A stretch of 64,000 bases of DNA from Streptomyces cavernicola (GTDB lineage: Bacteria > Actinomycetota > Actinomycetes > Streptomycetales > Streptomycetaceae). The translations under genes and the position numbers were made by a program. Position 1 is the first letter of the stretch, and each line of letters starts with the position of its first letter. The stretch spans positions 29,418-93,417 of the forward strand of contig NZ_JASCIQ010000035.1 of NCBI RefSeq assembly GCF_029968035.1, in the 5' to 3' direction. Of this stretch, positions 1 to 12,200 are shown one piece after another. Below the pieces are notes generated by a model. It worked only from the letters and a program-made list of their open reading frames with translations. It had not been told where the DNA came from and searched no databases.

Positions 1-2152
1 CCCGCTCCTGCACGTCCTGAACGTTCAGGCCAACCCTCTCGAGCGGGCCACCGTCTTCAAGAAGCGGCTTTCCGCGCAGCTCCTCTTGTCGAAGAAGGGG
101 GCCTTCGTTGAGATCACCCGCTCCCGCGGAGGCACGATCACCCGCCTTGACCTGCTGCCACCGAACCGTGTTGAGCCGATACCCGACCCCCACGGTGACT
201 ACCTCTCCCACTTCGAGTTCACGACGTACGACGGCCGCATCCGGGAGCTGGACCCCAGCCGTGTCGTGTGGCTGAGAGACCCGCACCCAACTGACCCGTT
301 CTGCGGGGTCACGCCTTTGGAGGCCGCGGGCCTGTCCGTCGACCTGGATGTGAAGGCCCGCACCTACAACATCAGCTTCATCGACAACGACGCTCGCCCC
401 TCGGGGATCGTCGGCATCGACGTCGACGGCTTGGACCAGCGAGAGATCGACCGGATCCAGCAGCGGCTTGCCCCCGGCGCGCAGCATGCCGGCGAAACCG
501 TCGTCGTCGGCAGCGGGCCCGGCGGCCTGCAATACGTCGACACCAGCACGCGGCCGCGCGACATGAACTACGAGACTCTGGCGAACACGGCCAAGGACGA
601 GATCCTGAGCGCGTTCGGCGTCCCGGAGAGCGTCGTCGGCAACGCGAGCGAGCGGACGTACGCGAACGCCGACCGGGAAGAGTGGAACTTCTGGCAGCAC
701 ACGGAGCTGCCCCATCTCTCGCTGCTCGCCTCGGCTTTCGACTTGGACCTGGATGACGGCTGGTCGCTGCGCTTCAACACGTCCACGGTGGAAGCCCTCG
801 AATTCCCCCGACGCCAGCGCCGCGAAGAGGCGCGAGCAGAGTGGAATGCAGGGCTGATCACGGTGGATGAGTACCGGGAGATCGCCGGTCGCCGACCGTT
901 CAACGTCGCCCACACCCGAGCCTTGTGGATTAGCCCGCAGAAGGCGCCCGTACCGGCGAACGAGCAGGATGCGGCCGCGCTCGGCGTAGCTCAGGACCCG
1001 GCTGCGGGCACAGCGGCTGGACTTCCGGGAGCCGACGGAACTCCGCCCGCCATCGCGCCCTCCGGCCCTGCGGGAGGCGACTCAGCAGCCGACGCGGTCG
1101 CCGAGGCCCGTGCCCAGGACCAGCAGGGCACCGCTTCCTCCGATGTTGCCGCAGCAGGTGACATGTCCGGCGCTGCGGATGTGGAATCGGCCGCGACTGC
1201 CGTCGACCAGGCCCGCGTGAACGTCCCGCTCGCCTTGCCCGGTGACGCTGCCGATGACGTTTCTGCCGCACGCTCGACCATCGAGCGACGGAGCAGCGGG
1301 GACGCTGCTGCCGATGTCGACGCCGCCCGCTCCGGTATCGAGCACAAGGAGCTGCCCCACGAGGAGGGCTTCGAAGTCACGGATAGCGACTTCGACACGG
1401 CGTCGGCCGCCGTCACGGCTGCGCTCAGCGCTCTCCTCGCTCGGCAGGAGGGCGTGATCACAGCGCGCCTGCACGCGCCCAAGACCCGCAAGCACACCCG
1501 CTACTGGCAGCCGGAGAGCACCACCGACCTGCGCCACGGTGAGGGCCCGATCGACGGCGCCCGCGTGGTCGGCGCGGCGCGTTGGGAGGAAGAGACGACC
1601 AGCACGCTGAACCCGATCCTCCAGCAGGTTGCATCCGCCACCGCCGGAGCCCTCAGCAAGAGCGTCACCGGCACCGCCACCGTGCCGCTGGGCGCAGCGG
1701 CCGCCGCGCTCGCAGCCACAACCCTGGCGGGACAGGCCGTCCTTACGCTGCTCTCCGACCTGGCCGACGCACTCCACACGGCGCAACTCGAGCCCGGCAC
1801 CCTCGACGAACTCACCGACACCGTCGCCTCGTTCTACCGATCCCGCACCGCGAAGTTCGTCACGCTCCTCGCTGAGTCCTGCGCAGTCGCGACCGTCAAC
1901 GGAGCTGCCGACGCCGCAGCCGAGAGCACAGGCCCCTCCGTGCTGCGCACCTGGATCACCCGCGGCGACACCCGTGTACGGCCCGAGCACCAGAAGCTGA
2001 ACGGCACCACTCTGCCCGCCGGCACTCCATACGCGGTCGACGGCTCCCGTCTGCGCTACCCCGGAGACCCCTTCGCCCCCGCTGACCTCACCGTCCGCTG
2101 CCGCTGCCGACTGCGCTACCGCGCCGGCCCCACCACCGAGGAGACCCACTGA
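1..2152 (+). CDS. Phage portal protein fused to a Mu F-like minor head domain (5' partial)
   Basis: The reading frame is open from the first base, so the N-terminus lies outside the window. The first ~290 visible residues have the pattern of HK97-family portals, the dodecameric head channel: a core followed by a tyrosine/asparagine segment (YANADREEWNFW) and a hydrophobic helix. A low-complexity alanine/aspartate linker (about nt 960-1350) carries a repeated unit near AADVDAARSxIE. The C-terminal ~230 residues resemble the SPP1 gp7/Mu F minor head family, ending in the signature W-x-T-x-x-D-x-RVRPEH, LNG, YPGDP and a cysteine pair (CRC). These are usually two adjacent genes; here they share one frame with no stop. 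The downstream small gene starts inside its stop codon (TGATG), implying translational coupling. Confidence 0.85.
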   Translation, partial: PLLHVLNVQANPLERATVFKKRLSAQLLLSKKGAFVEITRSRGGTITRLDLLPPNRVEPIPDPHGDYLSHFEFTTYDGRIRELDPSRVVWLRDPHPTDPFCGVTPLEAAGLSVDLDVKARTYNISFIDNDARPSGIVGIDVDGLDQREIDRIQQRLAPGAQHAGETVVVGSGPGGLQYVDTSTRPRDMNYETLANTAKDEILSAFGVPESVVGNASERTYANADREEWNFWQHTELPHLSLLASAFDLDLDDGWSLRFNTSTVEALEFPRRQRREEARAEWNAGLITVDEYREIAGRRPFNVAHTRALWISPQKAPVPANEQDAAALGVAQDPAAGTAAGLPGADGTPPAIAPSGPAGGDSAADAVAEARAQDQQGTASSDVAAAGDMSGAADVESAATAVDQARVNVPLALPGDAADDVSAARSTIERRSSGDAAADVDAARSGIEHKELPHEEGFEVTDSDFDTASAAVTAALSALLARQEGVITARLHAPKTRKHTRYWQPESTTDLRHGEGPIDGARVVGAARWEEETTSTLNPILQQVASATAGALSKSVTGTATVPLGAAAAALAATTLAGQAVLTLLSDLADALHTAQLEPGTLDELTDTVASFYRSRTAKFVTLLAESCAVATVNGAADAAAESTGPSVLRTWITRGDTRVRPEHQKLNGTTLPAGTPYAVDGSRLRYPGDPFAPADLTVRCRCRLRYRAGPTTEETH

Positions 2153-2364
2153 TGTGGCCCGCCATCTGGATCGTCTGGTCCTGCCTGTTCGCAGTGTTCG
2201 AGACGGTCGCTCTCGTCAACAGACGTGAGGGCGACACCCTTTCCGAGAACTTCCGACGCTTGTTCCGCACCCGCACGTCCAAGGCGGGACGCGCTGTGTT
2301 CGCAGTCGGATGGTGCGGGTTCTCCGCGTGGTTCACCCTCCACATCCTCACCGAGACGATGTAG
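2152..2364 (+). CDS. Small two-helix membrane protein
   Basis: A 70-residue protein whose ATG overlaps the portal stop codon. It has one hydrophobic helix at the N-terminus (WIVWSCLFAVFETVALV), a basic middle (RRLFRTRTSK) and a second hydrophobic helix near the end. That is consistent with a two-pass inner-membrane protein. No family is recognised. Its 3' end overlaps the end of the opposite-strand gene by 17 bases, so the two transcripts converge. Confidence 0.6.
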   Translation: MWPAIWIVWSCLFAVFETVALVNRREGDTLSENFRRLFRTRTSKAGRAVFAVGWCGFSAWFTLHILTETM

Positions 2365-3139
2365 ACACCGCGCCGCGCTTCAGATTGAGAATCGTGTCAG
2401 GCAGCCCCAAGTCGCTCATGGCCTTCTGGATTGTCCGCTTCATCGGGTGACCCTTGATGTAAGGGCTGACCGCAGATGCCGCTTGGAGCAGGGCTACAGG
2501 GATCCAGATCTGCTCGACAACGGTCTCGCCCTCAGGCGTCGTGGTGAAGTACAGCCGGTCCTCCTCCTCGACGACGAACGCACTCGCGGTCGCAGCCGTG
2601 GTGTGACAGAACGCTGAATGGTGGCGGTAGACCGGATAGATCTCCGGCGTGCCATACGCCTTGACTAGCGTGTCGAAATTCGTGAGTTCGCCCATGAGCT
2701 TGCGGTGTAGTTTCTCGTCCGCCCCGTCGGTGAATTCCAAGGGCGTAGCGGGGATCTCCGGAGTCGGCTCCGTAAGGTTCCACGTCGCGTCGATGTTCGC
2801 CGCCAGCTTCCGCCGGTGCTCTTCGGAGTACGCACGAATCGCCCGCAGAGCGGGCCAACCGTTGTCCACGAGCCAGTTCATGGCGTACGCGTGGCCGATC
2901 AGGTTCCGCATCAGCGGTGCCGCCTCAACACTGAACCCGTCGTCGTAGAGCCGGGTCAGCGCCGCAGCCGTCCGGTTCGTGAACTGCCACCAGCCCATCA
3001 GCATGGGCATCATCGGCATGTCGGCCACAGCGACCTCCACCCCGTTCTCCACCGTCTCCTCGGCGGCAGCAAGAATCATCGGGACGATCCTGCGGGTGCG
3101 CCGGAGGCACTGCTCGTTGGGTCCGAACTTGTACGCCAC
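2348..3139 (-). CDS. DUF5677-like protein, reverse-strand cargo gene
   Basis: A 263-residue, largely helical soluble protein that I place tentatively in the DUF5677 group, from its overall helical pattern and the late segment with HH...H around VYRHHSAFCHTT. Residues near 95 read RNLIGH, which fits the R-x4-H pattern of HEPN ribonucleases; this may be coincidence. It is the only reverse-strand gene in the left head-gene cluster, sits between portal and the giant gene, and is less GC-biased than its neighbours, all typical of a phage moron expressed in the lysogen. The start is GTG, and a -10-like TAGAGT ends only 6 bases upstream, so the message could be leaderless. Function unknown; a defence or superinfection role is inference. 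Confidence 0.6.
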   Translation of the reverse strand: MAYKFGPNEQCLRRTRRIVPMILAAAEETVENGVEVAVADMPMMPMLMGWWQFTNRTAAALTRLYDDGFSVEAAPLMRNLIGHAYAMNWLVDNGWPALRAIRAYSEEHRRKLAANIDATWNLTEPTPEIPATPLEFTDGADEKLHRKLMGELTNFDTLVKAYGTPEIYPVYRHHSAFCHTTAATASAFVVEEEDRLYFTTTPEGETVVEQIWIPVALLQAASAVSPYIKGHPMKRTIQKAMSDLGLPDTILNLKRGAVSTSSR

Positions 3140-3145
3140 CCCCTG

Positions 3146-3176
3146 ACTCTAAGCGCGTAATCGAACGCGTAGTTAA
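3146..3176 (-). promoter_or_regulatory. Candidate promoter of the reverse-strand cargo gene
   Basis: On the reverse strand TTAACT (3171-3176) and TAGAGT (3146-3151) are 19 bases apart, and TAGAGT ends 6 bases before the GTG start at 3139. The spacing fits a sigma-70-type promoter making a leaderless message. Inferred from sequence only. Confidence 0.3.
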
Positions 3177-3198
3177 GGGGTATCCGCGCTGGCCGTGA

Positions 3199-3214
3199 GG
3201 CCGCGACGCTAACT
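3199..3214 (+). repeat. Intergenic motif copy 1
   Basis: GGCCGCGACGCTAACT, 24 bases upstream of the giant gene. Matches the consensus GCRCGCGACRCAAGCC in its GCGACGC core. Confidence 0.5.
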
Positions 3215-3238
3215 GCCCGCGGTCTGCAGGGTCCGCGC

Positions 3239-6200
3239 ATGCTGATTCGCACCTCCTCGGCCGCCGACCTGAGTCGCACCTTTGAGGCCACGTCCGTACG
3301 ACGGCCGTGGAACCCTGCCCTGCACCCTCGGGACTCGAAGGGCAGGTTCATCGAGACCGGCGGTGTTGCCCGGTTGTGGTCGGGAAAGCTCGCACGCGTC
3401 GTCCGGGCTCTGCCCCGTGACCGCGTACTCGTCCAGGACCGGGCCGCCGACGGCTCCTACACCGGGCGACGGCACAGCACCAGCGCCCGCTGGATCACGA
3501 TGGTCGCCCGACCCGACGGCACCGCGCCCACCGCGAACCAGACGAAGGTCGAGGCCGAGGACGCCCGCCGCGAGCAGGATGACCGGCGCGGCCTGGGCCT
3601 GTCCCGCGACGACCACGGCAACCCGGACACCCCCGACGAGCCGCACGGCGCCGACGACGCGGGCAACGACATCGGCGACGACGACGGTGACCGCCCCGAG
3701 GACGACGACCAGGACGAGCCCGAGGACGGGCACCACGACGTCGACACCAACGCCCTGCCCAACCGCAAGGCCCGGAACGGGGCCCGGTTCGAGGACACCG
3801 CGGCGGTGCGACGCCACTTCCTCGACCTGGCCCAGCAGCCCGGCGCCAACACGCCGGCACTGCGACGCCTGGCCGGTGACGAGGACCTGCAAATCACTCC
3901 GTCCGGCGGACTCGTCACCACCCGCGACGACGACAACGGCCGCTGGTACCTCACCTCGACCGGCACCGGCGGCTACCTCGACGTCGGTGACTTCACCACC
4001 CGCCAGGAAGCCGAAGGCGCGGCCGAGTACATCAACGAGCACGTCCGCAACGGGCACATCATGCCGGGCGAGTTCAACGAACCGATCGACTTCTCCGACC
4101 CCAAGATCGGCGACTGGTTCCTGACGTGGCGCTCAACCAAGGGCGAGGACGCCGAGCAGGCCATCCGCCGCGCAGTACGGGACTTCCACGCCCCCCGTGC
4201 GGACGGCGACGCCCCACAGGCGCCATCGGCGAACCGGCAGCGCCCCCAGGAAAGTGAGCGGTTCACCACCCTTCAGCAAGTCCGCGACAACTGGACCCGG
4301 CAGACGGAGGCTCTGCGCGCCTCCGGAAGCGAGCAGGACCGCAGTTCCGCTCGCGACATCGACAGCCTCGTCAAGGAGCCGCGCCTCAAGCTGGTCGGCG
4401 ACGGGCAGTTCGTCGCACGCCGCGTCGAGGGCGACTGGTACCTGTACGCCACCGCCACAGGCCAGCAGATGCCGTGGTGGTTCGACCGGCAGGCCGACGC
4501 CAAGGGCTTCGCCGAGCACATCGTCGGCAGGCTCAAGGACAAGGACGGCAACGCCCTCGACTTCTCCGACCCCAAGTTCGCTGACGGGCGCCGGACTTGG
4601 CGCTCCGCCAAGGGGCGGGACTACATCCAGGAGTGGACGGCCGCCCGCGCCCTGTGGGACCAGGAGCACCCGCCCAAGCACAGCATTGCCACCGACCGGC
4701 TCGGCGAGACCCTGCGCCGCCGCCCCTTCGGCGACGAAGAAGCCCCGAAGGCGGACACGCCAACAGAGCCGACCCCAGTGCCCGAGGCCACCGACGAGCC
4801 CGACATCCCGGAGGATGCGCGGGCTGGCTACATGGCAGGCGAGCAGGAGCGGAGCACGCCGGACGAGCAGCCGGAACCGGCCCCCGAGCCCGCCGCGGAG
4901 CCGCAGCCGGAGGAGGCACCGGAGGCCACAACTGACGGGCGGCCGACGGGCGTTCCGGAGGACGCCGAGCCGGTTGAAGGCGTGCCCGGATACTGGGCGA
5001 CCTCCTGGAACCCCGGCCCGGTCACCGTGTACGGCCCGTACGGCGCCCGCATCGCCTCCGTCATCGGCGGCTATAGCGACCGGCACGCCACGGTCGACGG
5101 CGTCTACGTGCCCATCGGCAGCAACGCGAACATCGCCGACCAGATCATCGCCCGCCACCACCTGGCCACAACCAATCCGGACCAGGCCGACCATGTGCAC
5201 CTGGCGTGGACCACCCACAAGGGCAAGCGGGTCCTGGCCGTGCGCGGCACCATCAAGAACGACGCACGCGATGACCGGGCCGTCGGCGCCGCCGGAAAGC
5301 TCGCCTGGTCCCCGGTCCAGAAAGCCCGCATCACGGGCACCCAGTGGAAGCCGGAGACCCGCGACCGCAAGGCCGCCGACATCCTCGCCGCGTTCGTCCG
5401 GCAGGGCCGCAACGTCCGCGTCACCGACGAGGACACCAGCACCAACGCCCCTGAGCAGGCCCAGCAGTTCGACGAGGACACCAAGAAGCTCCGCGCCCTG
5501 TCCGACGCAGACCTTCGCGGGCACCGCGACAACCTCAAGATTCACGCCCAGGTCGCCACCACCCCGGCCCGCAAGCAGAAGGCTCGCGCCGCACTGCAGA
5601 AGGTCGAGGCCGAACTCGACCGGCGCCGCATCGCCCAGAACGACGAGAACAACCGCGACGAGCCCGAGAACCACCTGAGCGTGCAGGACCGTGCGGCCTC
5701 GATGAGCGACACCGACCTCGCCGAGGCCATCAGCCGCTCCGAAGGCGCCCGCAGCACCTACGGATCCCGGCGCGGCGACCGGCTCAACGACGACGAGCGG
5801 GCCCTGTACGCCGACCGTCGTCGCCGCACCACCGAGCGGGTCGCCCAAGCCGGGAGCCCTCAGGGCCTGAGCGACGGAGAACTCGCTGCGCACATCAAGG
5901 ACTTGGAGGCGCGCGAGCGCACGCACAAGCCGTCCGGCACGATCCACGGAGAGGACGACCTCGCCCCGGAGCGGGACCTGTGGAACGACCTGACCGGCCA
6001 TCTGGCAGACGCGGAAACCGAGCAGCAGGCCCGCCAGCTCCGTGACATCGAGCAGCGCCCAGCCGTCCAGGACCTCGACGACGACGCGCTGGAGAAGGAG
6101 TTCATCGGGCTCCCGATCCGCCTCCGGCGCCTGGGCCCGGAGCAGAACGAAATCCTGTCCGCCCGTCGGCACGCGGTGTACGAGGAACGGCAGAACCGCA

Positions 6201-9200
6201 AGGCCGACGTCTACCGCAACGGCCCCGACCCGGCCGGGCTGAGCGACGCGGACCTGGGCACGGCGTTCAAGGACCTCCACAAGAAGCGGAACCTCACCAG
6301 CGGCCGGGAGCGGGAGGCCCTGGAGGCGCGGCTGAAGGCCATCTTCGACGAGCAGAACCGCCGCGGCGCCGAAGGTCACGAGCAGAAGGTCAATCGCGCG
6401 GACACCCGCGAAGACCCGCTCCGCAGCTCCCTTGGCGCCTCGATCCAGGTCGATGGCAACGGCTACGGCAAGGTCAGTTACCACGAGTACGACTCCCCGT
6501 ACGCGGGCGGCCACAAGGCGGGGTGGAACGCACAGCGCCAGAGTCACGGTGGCCACTTGGGCGCGTTCCCGAGCATGACCGAGGCCCTGGCCGCGCTCGT
6601 CGACAGCTACGACAGCGACCCGGACACGGAGCCGGTGCGCCTGTACGGGTCGGTGCGCCGCGTGTGGGTGCCGAAGATGTTCTTCGAGCTGTACCAGTCC
6701 TCCCGTCGCGCCGACTCCTTCTCGTCGGCGAGCAAGGAGCGCCAGACCCTCTACGGCCTGTTCAAGGGCCACGGCTACGGCTGGTCGGACAACACCAACC
6801 CGATCACAGGGAAGATCGGAAAGGGCGCCAACCTCGACATACCCGAGGGGCTGCTCGCCGAGTTCCACCGCGTCACCGAGGAACTGTCCCGCGAGATGAT
6901 GCTTCGGGCCAGCGACCGCGAACTGGACTCCTCGGACCGGTCGAAGGCCCGCACCCGGCTGGCCTCCATCAACGCTGCGCTGCACGGCATCGACGCGCAG
7001 CGCACCGCAGTAGGTAAGGATGGCGGGGACGACGACCGCAAGGTCATCTCCCGCGAGGAGATCGAGGCGCAGCAGGCAGCCCTGCGCGCTGCTCTCGGAA
7101 CGGACGAAGGACCTGACAGTGAGCATCTACAGCCAGACGGCCAGGGACCACTGGACGAAGTACCGTCCGCGGGAGCTGGCGCAGATGGACGACCCGGAGA
7201 CGTTCTTCCTGAACAAGGGCAGGGAGATCGAGACGGCGATTCTGGTGGCCGAGGAGGCGCTGGAGAAGACCGTGCCGGCCGCGACGGAGTACGAGGCTCG
7301 GGCGGGTCAGCACAAGCAGATCAGGGCGGACGCGACCGCGATGGTGCTCCGCGACCTGCTGCCGGAGCCGGAGCCGGAGACCGACGAACCACAGACGCTC
7401 AGTCCGGAGATGCGGGATCTGCAGGCGATGAAGGACGCGGTGTACGACATGTAGCACCGCGTTTTAGACCGAAACCGGCCGACGCCGCGACCAAGGGCCC
7501 GATCCAGCGTGCCGCCGCGAACGTCGAGGCGATCCGGGTTCTGAAGCGGTTGGAGCGGGAGGACCGCCCGGCCACCGAGAAGGAGAAGGTCACCCTCGCC
7601 CGCTGGACCGGGTGGGGCTCGGTTCCGATCATGTTCGCGGCGGAGCCGAACGAGCAGGAGCCGCGCTACCAGCAGGGCGGCACCCGGTACGGCAAGTTCG
7701 AGCAGGACTACGCCCGTTGGGCGGAGTACCGCGAGCTGCGCACCATGCTCTCAGGCGAGCTGACGCCGCTGGAATGGCGGCAGGCGTCCCGCGGCACGCT
7801 GTCGATGCACTACACGCCGCAGCCGATCGCCGAGGCGATGTGGGACGGCCTCAAAGCGCTCGGGTTCGAGCGCGGTGACGTCCTGGAGGCCGGTTCCGGC
7901 GCGGGCACATTCTTCGGTGTCTCTCCCGACGGGGCACGGCTCACCGGCATCGAGCTGGACCCGACCACCGCGAAGATCGCGAAAGCGCTCTACCCGGACA
8001 CCAACGTCCTCAACGAGAACTTCGCGGAGACCGACGCCCACCCCGGCACGTTCGACGTGAGCATCGGGAACGTTCCGTTCGCGTCCGTGCCCTTCGGCGA
8101 CAAGCGATACCCCGCTGAGAGCCTGCACAACGGGTTCATCACCAAGGAGTTGGCGCTGACCCGGCCGGGCGGCATCACCCTCCTGATCACCTCCCGGCAC
8201 ACCCTGGACTCCAAGGGCGACAAGGCCCGCAAGCAGATCGCCAAGTACGGCGACCTCATCGGCGCCGTCCGCCTGCCGAGCGGTGTCTTCAACGACGCCG
8301 GCACCAGCGTCGTCACCGACGTCCTCGTTCTGCGGCGCCGCGCCGATGGCGACGAGCCGGGCAACACGACGTGGCTCAACGCCCCCGAGCGGAAGATCGA
8401 AGGCGTTCGGGAGCACGTCAACGAGTACTTCACCGAGAACCCCGACCACGTTCTCGGCGACCTGACCACCGAATCGTCCCCCTACGGACCGCGCCTGACC
8501 GTCAAGGGCGACCCGGCCAAGGCCCCCGACCAGCTCCGTGACGCCCTGGAGCAGATCGCCGCCAAGGCGAAGGCCCACGGCAACGGCTACGAGCCGCACC
8601 CCGACGGCGACAACCGGCCGCCCGTGTTCTTGCAGACCGCGCGGGAGAAGCACGCCAACGACTGGACCGGCCGCCTCTACGAGGGCGACGACGGCAAGCT
8701 CTACCAGCACGTCAACGGCGGCAACCCCGTCGCGGTCGAGCCGTCCGACGACCGTGACGACCAGCTCCGCGCCCTGGTGCAGCTCCGCGACGTCGCCGCC
8801 GAACTGCGCGCCCTGGACCGCAAGAACGACGAGGACGAGCGCGCCGAGAAGCTGCGCGCCCAACTCCGCGACCTGCACACCACATACGTCGAGCAGTACG
8901 GACCCCTGTCCAAGCCCGGCCAGTTCCGCAGCATGAAGACCGGTACCCGGCCGGACGGCTCGGAGGAGCGCACCCCGACCGCCTATGGGTACTTCCGCTC
9001 CGACCCGGACGCCGGGTCGGTCCTCGCTCTCGAGCGGTGGGACGCGGACAAGCAGGAGCCGATCCTCTCCCGCGTCTTCGAGGAACGCGCCGCTGCCCGC
9101 CGTCAGCCGCTCGACCGGACCGACGACCCGAAGACGGCCCTGTCCGCGGTCGTCGCCGCGACCGGCGAAGTCGACCTCGGCGAGATCGCCCGCCTGCTGA

Positions 9201-12200
9201 ACATGGACCCGCAGGACGCCGTCCGCGCCCTCGGCAATGAGGTCTTCACCGACCCGTCTACCGGCCGCCTGGAACTGGCCGGGGCCTACCTGTCCGGTCC
9301 CGTCCGCGACAAGCTCGACGCCGCACGCCGTGCAGCGGAGAAGGAGCCGGCGTTCGCCGTCAACGTCTCGGCGCTCGAATCTGTGCAGCCCGTTGACCGC
9401 ACCATCGGCGAATTCACCCCGGAGATGGGCGCGCACTGGACGCCGCCCGAGCTGCTGCAAAGGTTCCTGCGCGAGTACCTGGGCGACAAAACGCTGCGCG
9501 TCGCGCACGACGACCGCTACGGCTGGATGCTCTACACGGGCAAGGTCCCGCAGGCAAACAACGTCATGTACGGCGTCGCGGCCGACGAGAAGAAGGGCAC
9601 GCGCGGCAAGAACGCGGTCGAGATCGCCCGCGCGATCCTCGGCCACGGCTCCCTCACGATCTACCGCGACGACAAGCGTCGAGACGTCGACGAAGAAACG
9701 TCCCGCCTGGTCCGGCAGAAGGCCGACCAGATGCGGTCGGAGTTCGCGAAGTACGCGACGGCCAACGCCGAACGCCTCACGCGGCTGACCGACTCCTACA
9801 ACAAGATCATGAACGGGCACGTCGTCCGTTCGTACGACGGCATGAGCCCGTCCCTGGACAACTTCACTCCGGAACGCACCCCGCACGCCTGGCAGTTGAG
9901 CGGTGCCGCCCGAATGCAGTTCGAGCGGTCGGTGATCCTCGCCCACGAAGTGGGTCTGGGTAAGACCGGCACGCTCGTCATGGGCACCCAGGCTCTCAAG
10001 GCGTCCGGGCAGATCGAGAAGCCGTACGCCGTCGTCCCCGACCACCTCGCACAGCAGTGGTACGACGAAGCCCGCTACCTGTACCCCAACACCGAGATCC
10101 ACCTGATCACGTCGGGGGACCTCGCCGACGGGCGCCGTGACAGCACGCTGGAGTGGCTGCGCGCCAACAAGCCGGACTTGGTCATCTTCACCGAGCCCGC
10201 GTTCGGGTCGATCAAGATGTCGCCCGAGGCGCAGGAGGAGTACGAGTTCCGGGAGCTGGAGGCTCTGCGGGAACAGCTCGACCGGCAGTACGAGGACGCG
10301 GACAACCCCAACCACCCGTTCATCGTCGCCAAGATCGAGCAGCGCATTGCGACGGTCCAGAACAGGATCAGCCGGAACGCGGCGCCGATGCGTACGCCCG
10401 GCCAGACCTATTGGGACGATCTCGGGTTCGACTACGCCGTCGTCGATGAGGCGCACCGCTATAAGGGCGTGGGCTTCCGCTCCCGTGAGGGCGGCGGCGA
10501 CCCGGCGTCCATCCGCGGTATCGACCTTCACCAGAAGCTGACCGACCTGCACCGTCGACGTGCCGACCGCGCCACGGTCACCCTGGCCACCGGTACGCCC
10601 CTTTCCAACAGCATCACCGAACAGTTCACGATGCTCGCCCTGGCCGCCCCGTGGGTCCTGGACTCCTACAGGGCCGGCGCGCCGGACCTGTGGGCCGCGA
10701 CGTTCGGCCGCAAGACCCTCCGCGTCGAGAACGCTCCCGACGGCAGTGGCCTGCGCATCGTGGAGCGGTTCGCCGAGTTCCACAACCGGCGTGCCATGAA
10801 GACGATGTGGGGCCTGGTCGCCGACACCAAGCGTGCCGACGACGTCGGCATTCCCCGCCCGAAGGTCAAGGGCGGCGGCCCCAACCTGGTCATGGTCGAC
10901 CCGACCAAGGACCAGACGGCCCGGCTGAAGAAGCTCGTCGCCCGCGGCCGCGCGATCCACAACGGCGAAGTCGACCGGTCCCAGGACAACATGCTCGCCG
11001 TCTCCAACGAGGGCACGTCCGTCGCGCTGGACCCACGGCTCGTCGACGCCAACGCCCCGGCGGGCAACAAACTCCGCACCGTCGCCACGAAGCACGTCGA
11101 GCGCTACCACCAGCACAAGGACCGCGTCTACAAGACGTACTACGGCAGCGCCGAGGACCACCCGACCCCCGGCGCCCTCCAGATGGTGTTCCTCAACGAG
11201 GGCGTGCCGGGCGGCAACAACCGTGGCGACTTCGACGCGTACGCCGAACTGAAGCGGCTCATGGTCGAGGGCGGCATACCCGCGGAGAAGATCGCGTTCG
11301 TCCAGGACCACAAGAAGACCGGCAAGCCCGAGGAACTGGCCGAACTCTTCCGCAGGGCCCGTGACGGCGAGATAGCCGTGCTCATCGGCTCCAGCAGCGT
11401 CGCCGGCACCGGCATGAACGCCCAGAACCGCATGGTGTCGCTGACCCACGTCGACCTCGACTGGGGCGCAGCGCAGATGGAACAGCGCAACGGCCGAGTC
11501 CTGCGCTACGGCAACCAGAACCCCGAAGTCGAGATCGACATTTTCGCTACCAAGGGCAGCCTCGACGGCTGGAAGGCCGGGTTCGTCGCCTCCAAGGCGG
11601 AAGGCCTGGTCGACATCCAGCGCCCGGAGATGGCCGACAGCGACACCCGCGACACCATCACCGAACTCGACGTCGACTACCCCGACTACGAGACGATGGA
11701 AGCCGAAATCGGCGGCAACCCGTACATGAGCCAACTCATGAAAGCCCGCCGCGTCCTGCGTGACCTGGAGATCGACCAGCACAACGAGGCCGCCGAACGC
11801 GTCCGCCGCCAGGAGACCCTGGCCGACCTGCAGCAGGAACTCACGGAGACCCGCGACGGCATCACCCGCCGCGAGGAGGCCCTGCCCCGCATCCGCGACG
11901 TGCGCGACTCCTTCGCCATGAACCTCGGCGGCCTGTCGTACACGGAGCGCGTCGACGCCGGGTCCGCGCTGCACCGGCAGGTCACCACCCAGCTCCTCGA
12001 GCACGACCGCGACGGCATGGGCCCGTGGAAGGTCCTCGGCCAGTTCGGGGGCCTCGACGTCGGTGTACGTACTGAGCGCCGCGCGGACGGCAAGCTCGTC
12101 GCACACGTCGGTTTCCCCGACCTCGCACGCTCGGACTTCGAGCGCGGCCCGGAAGACCTGAAGAAGAGAGGCGCCGGGTCAGGCATGATCACCCGGCTCG

